Shown: piece by piece, positions 61,266 to 64,000 of the stretch
Numbering within the stretch: position 1 is the first letter of the stretch
Layout: each line of letters begins with the position of its first letter
Assembly (NCBI GenBank): GCA_016787805.1
Contig: JAEUTY010000039.1
Location: forward strand, 48,889-112,888
Source: Flavobacterium sp.
GTDB lineage: Bacteria; Bacteroidota; Bacteroidia; Flavobacteriales; Flavobacteriaceae
Direction of reading: 5' to 3'
Length of the DNA stretch: 64,000 nt
Translations under genes and position numbers: made by a program
Notes under the pieces: model-generated
Database searches by the model: none
Told to the model about the DNA's origin: nothing
The model's input: only the letters and a program-made list of their open reading frames with translations

Positions 61266-62801
61266 ATGTTAGTAAAAGTATTTGGAAGCGCCGTTTTTGG
61301 CGTAGAAGCTACTACAATTACTGTAGAAGTCAACATTGATAAAGGAGTTGGGTATCATTTGGTAGGATTGCCCGACAACGCCATTAAAGAAAGCAGTTAC
61401 CGAATAGCTGCTGCACTCAAAAACAACGGTTACCAACTTCCCGTTAAAAAAATCACCATCAACATGGCGCCTGCCGATTTGCGTAAAGAAGGTTCAGCCT
61501 ATGATTTGACATTGGCTATTGGAATTCTTGTTGCTTCTGGGCAAATTGTTGCTGGTGAAGTAGAAGAGTACGTCATCATGGGCGAGTTGTCGCTTGATGG
61601 TGGATTGCAACCAATAAAAGGCGCTTTGTCTATTGCGATTAAAGCCAAAGAAGAAGGTTTTAAAGGTTTTTTTCTTCCGATTCAAAATGTGAAAGAAGCT
61701 GCTATTGTTGATGGTTTGGATGTGTACGGAATTGAAAATGTTACCCAAGTCATTGATTTTTTCTGTGGGGAAAGTACGCTTGAACCCACAATTATCGACA
61801 CTCGCGAAGAGTTTGATAAAACCGTAGATTTCCCCGAATTTGATTTTGCGGATGTCAAAGGACAAGAAAGCATTAAGCGGTGTATGGAAATTGCGGCAGC
61901 TGGTGGACACAACATTATTTTGATTGGTCCGCCAGGTTCTGGTAAAACGATGTTGGCCAAACGATTGCCAAGTATTTTACCGCCAATGACGTTGAAAGAA
62001 GCTTTGGAAACCACCAAAATTCACAGTGTGGCGGGCAAAATAAAAGATGCTGGATTAATGAGTCAAAGGCCATTTCGTGCGCCTCATCATACTGCCTCGA
62101 GTGTCTCCTTGGTTGGAGGAGGAAGTTATCCACAGCCTGGTGAAATTTCGCTTTCGCACAATGGTGTTTTGTTTTTAGACGAATTGCCCGAATTCAAACG
62201 TGAAGTACTTGAAGTAATGCGCCAACCTTTGGAAGACCGAGAAGTTACCATTTCGAGAGCCAAATTTACCATTACTTATCCGTCGTCGTTTATGTTGGTG
62301 GCGAGTATGAATCCGAGTCCAGGTGGTTATTTTAATGATCCGAATGCGCCTGTGAGTTCGTCGCCAGCCGAGATGCAACGCTATTTAAGTAAAATTTCTG
62401 GTCCTTTGTTGGATCGCATTGACATTCATATAGAAGTGACACCAGTTCCTTTTGAAAAGTTGACCGAATTGCAAAAAGCGGAGAGTAGTGTTGCCATTCG
62501 AAAACGTGTTATTCAAGCGCGTGAAATACAATCTAATCGATTTGAAACTTATGATGCGATTCACTACAATGCACAAATGGGAACCAAATTGATTCGAGAG
62601 TTTTGTGTTTTGGATGAACCGTCATTGCAATTACTTAAAAGTGCGATGGAGCGTTTGAATTTGTCTGCCAGAGCTTATGATCGGATATTGAAAGTAGCGC
62701 GAACAATTGCCGATTTGGAACAGTCAGAACCTGTGAAACCCAATCATATTGCTGAAGCGATTCAGTATAGGAGTTTGGATCGCGATGGATGGTTGGGGTG
62801 A
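61266..62801 (+). CDS. comM: YifB/ComM-family Mg-chelatase-like AAA ATPase
   Basis: A 511-aa hexameric helicase-type ATPase of the ComM/YifB family, which in transforming bacteria promotes branch migration of incoming DNA. An N-terminal Lon-protease-like fold (VNIDKGVGYHLVGLPDNAIKES, GSAYDLTLAIGILVASGQI) precedes the AAA core with Walker A GPPGSGKTMLAKRL, Walker B VLFLDELPEF and the PGGYFNDP region. The C-terminal YifB domain reads NLSARAYDRILKVARTIADLE. Full length. Confidence 0.93.
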   Translation: MLVKVFGSAVFGVEATTITVEVNIDKGVGYHLVGLPDNAIKESSYRIAAALKNNGYQLPVKKITINMAPADLRKEGSAYDLTLAIGILVASGQIVAGEVEEYVIMGELSLDGGLQPIKGALSIAIKAKEEGFKGFFLPIQNVKEAAIVDGLDVYGIENVTQVIDFFCGESTLEPTIIDTREEFDKTVDFPEFDFADVKGQESIKRCMEIAAAGGHNIILIGPPGSGKTMLAKRLPSILPPMTLKEALETTKIHSVAGKIKDAGLMSQRPFRAPHHTASSVSLVGGGSYPQPGEISLSHNGVLFLDELPEFKREVLEVMRQPLEDREVTISRAKFTITYPSSFMLVASMNPSPGGYFNDPNAPVSSSPAEMQRYLSKISGPLLDRIDIHIEVTPVPFEKLTELQKAESSVAIRKRVIQAREIQSNRFETYDAIHYNAQMGTKLIREFCVLDEPSLQLLKSAMERLNLSARAYDRILKVARTIADLEQSEPVKPNHIAEAIQYRSLDRDGWLG

Positions 62802-62868
62802 TTACAATTGATAATTGACAATGGATAATTGATAATTAAAAATTAATGTGCTATTGAACTACTGTTTT

Positions 62869-62950
62869 TAACCCAGATAGGAGTGGAAAGCAAACCGTTG
62901 TAGAAGCGCTAATTTTTAAAACAAAAAAGAGCGACTGTAAAGAAGCTCCT
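62869..62950. repeat. Candidate Flavobacterium intergenic structured element
   Basis: The segment runs from ACCCAGATAGGAGTGGAAAGC to AAAGCTCC-like GAAGCTCC followed by a T-run. GGAG near 62880-62883 can pair with CTCC near 62946-62949, and AGCGACTGTAAAGAAGC lies just before the end. I recall similar CCCAGAT..GGAGTGGAAAGC .. GCTCC elements scattered in Flavobacterium genomes. The remainder of the 210-bp gap holds short TTGATAATTGAC-type repeats. Confidence 0.45.
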
Positions 62951-63011
62951 TTTTTGTTTATAAAAATGCGGTTATACGGCGGTTTCTTGCAACGTATAGC
63001 TGGAATAGTTT

Positions 63012-63872
63012 CTAATCTAACAAAGCTGAAAAAGTATCACCTTGGTTAATATCACCACTTTGGTAGCCTTTTTTGAACCAATAAATACGTTGTTCTGAAG
63101 TTCCGTGTGTGAACGTATCGGGTTGCACGTGACCTTGCATTTTGCTTTGGATGGCGTCATCACCTACAGCGTGTGCAGCACTTAAAGCTTCGTCGATGTC
63201 GCCTTCTTCAAGGTATTGTTTGTTGTAATGCGCCCAAACACCCGCGTAAAAATCGGCTTGTAACTCAAGGCAAACAGAGAGTTTATTGGCTTCAGCTTGG
63301 CTTTTGCCTTGTTGTGCTTGGCGTACTTTTCCGGATGTTCCAGTGATGGTTTGAATGTGATGGCCTACTTCGTGAGCAATGACATACGCTATAGCGAAAT
63401 CGCCACCTTTGGCACCAAAACGAGTTTTGAGTTCTTCAAAGAAACGCAAATCCATGTACACTTTTTTGTCACCTGGACAGTAAAACGGACCAGAAGCAGA
63501 AGTTGCGCTTCCGCAAGCAGTATCAACAGAATCGTAAAAAAGACGCATTTTTGGCATTTCGTATTGCATGCCATTTTCTTGAAAAATTTGGCTAAAAGTA
63601 TCTTCGGTGTAAGCAAAAACAGTTTTAGCAAAATCGCCTAGCTCTTTTTCTTCTGCGGTTAATTCGCGTTGTTCTCCCGTTTGTTCGGTTGTTTGACCTT
63701 GGTTCATTTGTTCGAGAACAGGAGTTAGCATTTTAGCATTTTCTCCACCAAAAAGATTGATTGCCAAAATGATTAAACCAATGATACCACCGCCTACAAC
63801 GGCTTTTCCGCCGCCAGACATTCCTCTAGTATCTTCTACATTGTCACTTTGACGATTGCCTCTCCATTTCAT
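63012..63872 (-). CDS. Neutral zinc metallopeptidase (YpfJ family)
   Basis: A 286-aa membrane-anchored peptidase of the YpfJ/zinc_peptidase family. One N-terminal membrane segment (AVVGGGIIGLIILAINLFGG) follows a cytoplasmic MKWRGNRQSDNVEDTRG start, which is very typical. The zinc site HEVGHH is near residue 165, with CGSATSASGPFYCPGDKKVYMDL upstream and ELQADFYAGVWAHY downstream giving the third ligand region. Substrate unknown. Monocistronic and convergent with comM. Confidence 0.92.
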   Translation of the reverse strand: MKWRGNRQSDNVEDTRGMSGGGKAVVGGGIIGLIILAINLFGGENAKMLTPVLEQMNQGQTTEQTGEQRELTAEEKELGDFAKTVFAYTEDTFSQIFQENGMQYEMPKMRLFYDSVDTACGSATSASGPFYCPGDKKVYMDLRFFEELKTRFGAKGGDFAIAYVIAHEVGHHIQTITGTSGKVRQAQQGKSQAEANKLSVCLELQADFYAGVWAHYNKQYLEEGDIDEALSAAHAVGDDAIQSKMQGHVQPDTFTHGTSEQRIYWFKKGYQSGDINQGDTFSALLD

Positions 63873-63922
63873 AATTAGTGTTTAATTTAAGAGTTAGTAA
63901 TTACAAATTAAGTTATTTTTTA

Positions 63923-64000
63923 TCAATCATTGAGCCATTGCACTAATTTTGTTTGTAGAATTTCTTTGATGATGGGTTTTGAAATGTAATCATTCATTCC
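63923..64000 (-). CDS. C-terminal end of a response-regulator receiver protein (partial)
   Basis: The last 25 codons of a minus-strand gene that enters from the right edge and ends with TGA at 63923-63925. The residues GMNDYISKPIIKEILQTKL carry the conserved Lys-Pro of the receiver domain beta-5 loop. A receiver at the extreme C-terminus suggests a hybrid histidine kinase or a stand-alone regulator; the rest is outside. Confidence 0.75.
   Translation of the reverse strand, partial: GMNDYISKPIIKEILQTKLVQWLND

Overview
The window looks like a chromosome segment of a Flavobacteriaceae bacterium, most likely Flavobacterium or a close relative. Supporting signs are the low G+C composition, repeated Bacteroidetes-type promoters (a TAnnTTTG -7 element about 19 nt from a TTG -33 element), a type IX secretion sorting domain, an IntDOT-type integrase with RteC, and characteristic gene families (DUF6952, DUF6428, DUF6268, a ribB with a decayed GCHII domain).

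Positions 1 to about 26,870 are an accessory island read as the right part of an integrative element. Its right end carries, all on the minus strand, a tyrosine recombinase, RteC, a small excisionase-like HTH protein, a replication initiator-like protein, a DnaC/IstB-type AAA+ ATPase and a small unknown protein. It stops next to a tRNA-Ser(UGA) gene. No relaxase, coupling protein or tra gene is visible, and the left end lies outside the window. The cargo is defence: a minus-strand AbiEi-AbiEii-OLD nuclease operon with a multi-half-site operator over its promoter, a lone metallophosphoesterase, and a plus-strand eight-gene operon (4546-21836).

The eight-gene operon is the centrepiece. In order it encodes an AbiEi-like winged-helix regulator (DUF6577-like), a type I N6-adenine methylase (HsdM), a specificity subunit (HsdS), a 1487-aa fusion (NERD nuclease, pseudokinase, Ser/Thr kinase, P-loop NTPase with a Cys cluster), a 518-aa unknown protein, an 1812-aa HerA-like ATPase with an embedded D...ExK nuclease motif, a PP2C phosphatase and an HD-like protein. 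There is no HsdR. The genes overlap or nearly touch, so they probably act as one system: methylation marks self DNA, the HerA/NTPase/nuclease proteins attack unmarked DNA, and the kinase/phosphatase pair switches the activity. Gene number and theme fit the recently described MADS (methylation-associated defence system). The NTPase/unknown/HerA trio also recalls the DptF-DptG-DptH restriction module of phosphorothioation systems. Both comparisons are inference.

From 26.9 kb onward the sequence is ordinary chromosome. A minus-strand run tpx-dgkA-ftsK-lolA-lptF-ribB covers peroxide defence, envelope biogenesis, chromosome segregation and riboflavin synthesis. An arsenic cluster (arsR, DUF6428, LMW-PTP/ArsC-like, acr3) follows, with unusual tandem repeats around it. 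Then come a TauE exporter, a DUF6952/thioredoxin/peroxiredoxin set, an APC permease, two secreted leucine-rich-repeat paralogues, a methionine gamma-lyase-like enzyme divergent from an Lrp regulator, a YidE/YbjL-type transporter, pckA, lpdA, pabB-araC, tilS-dsbD, comM/yifB, a ypfJ-like peptidase, and the tail of a receiver-domain protein at the right edge.
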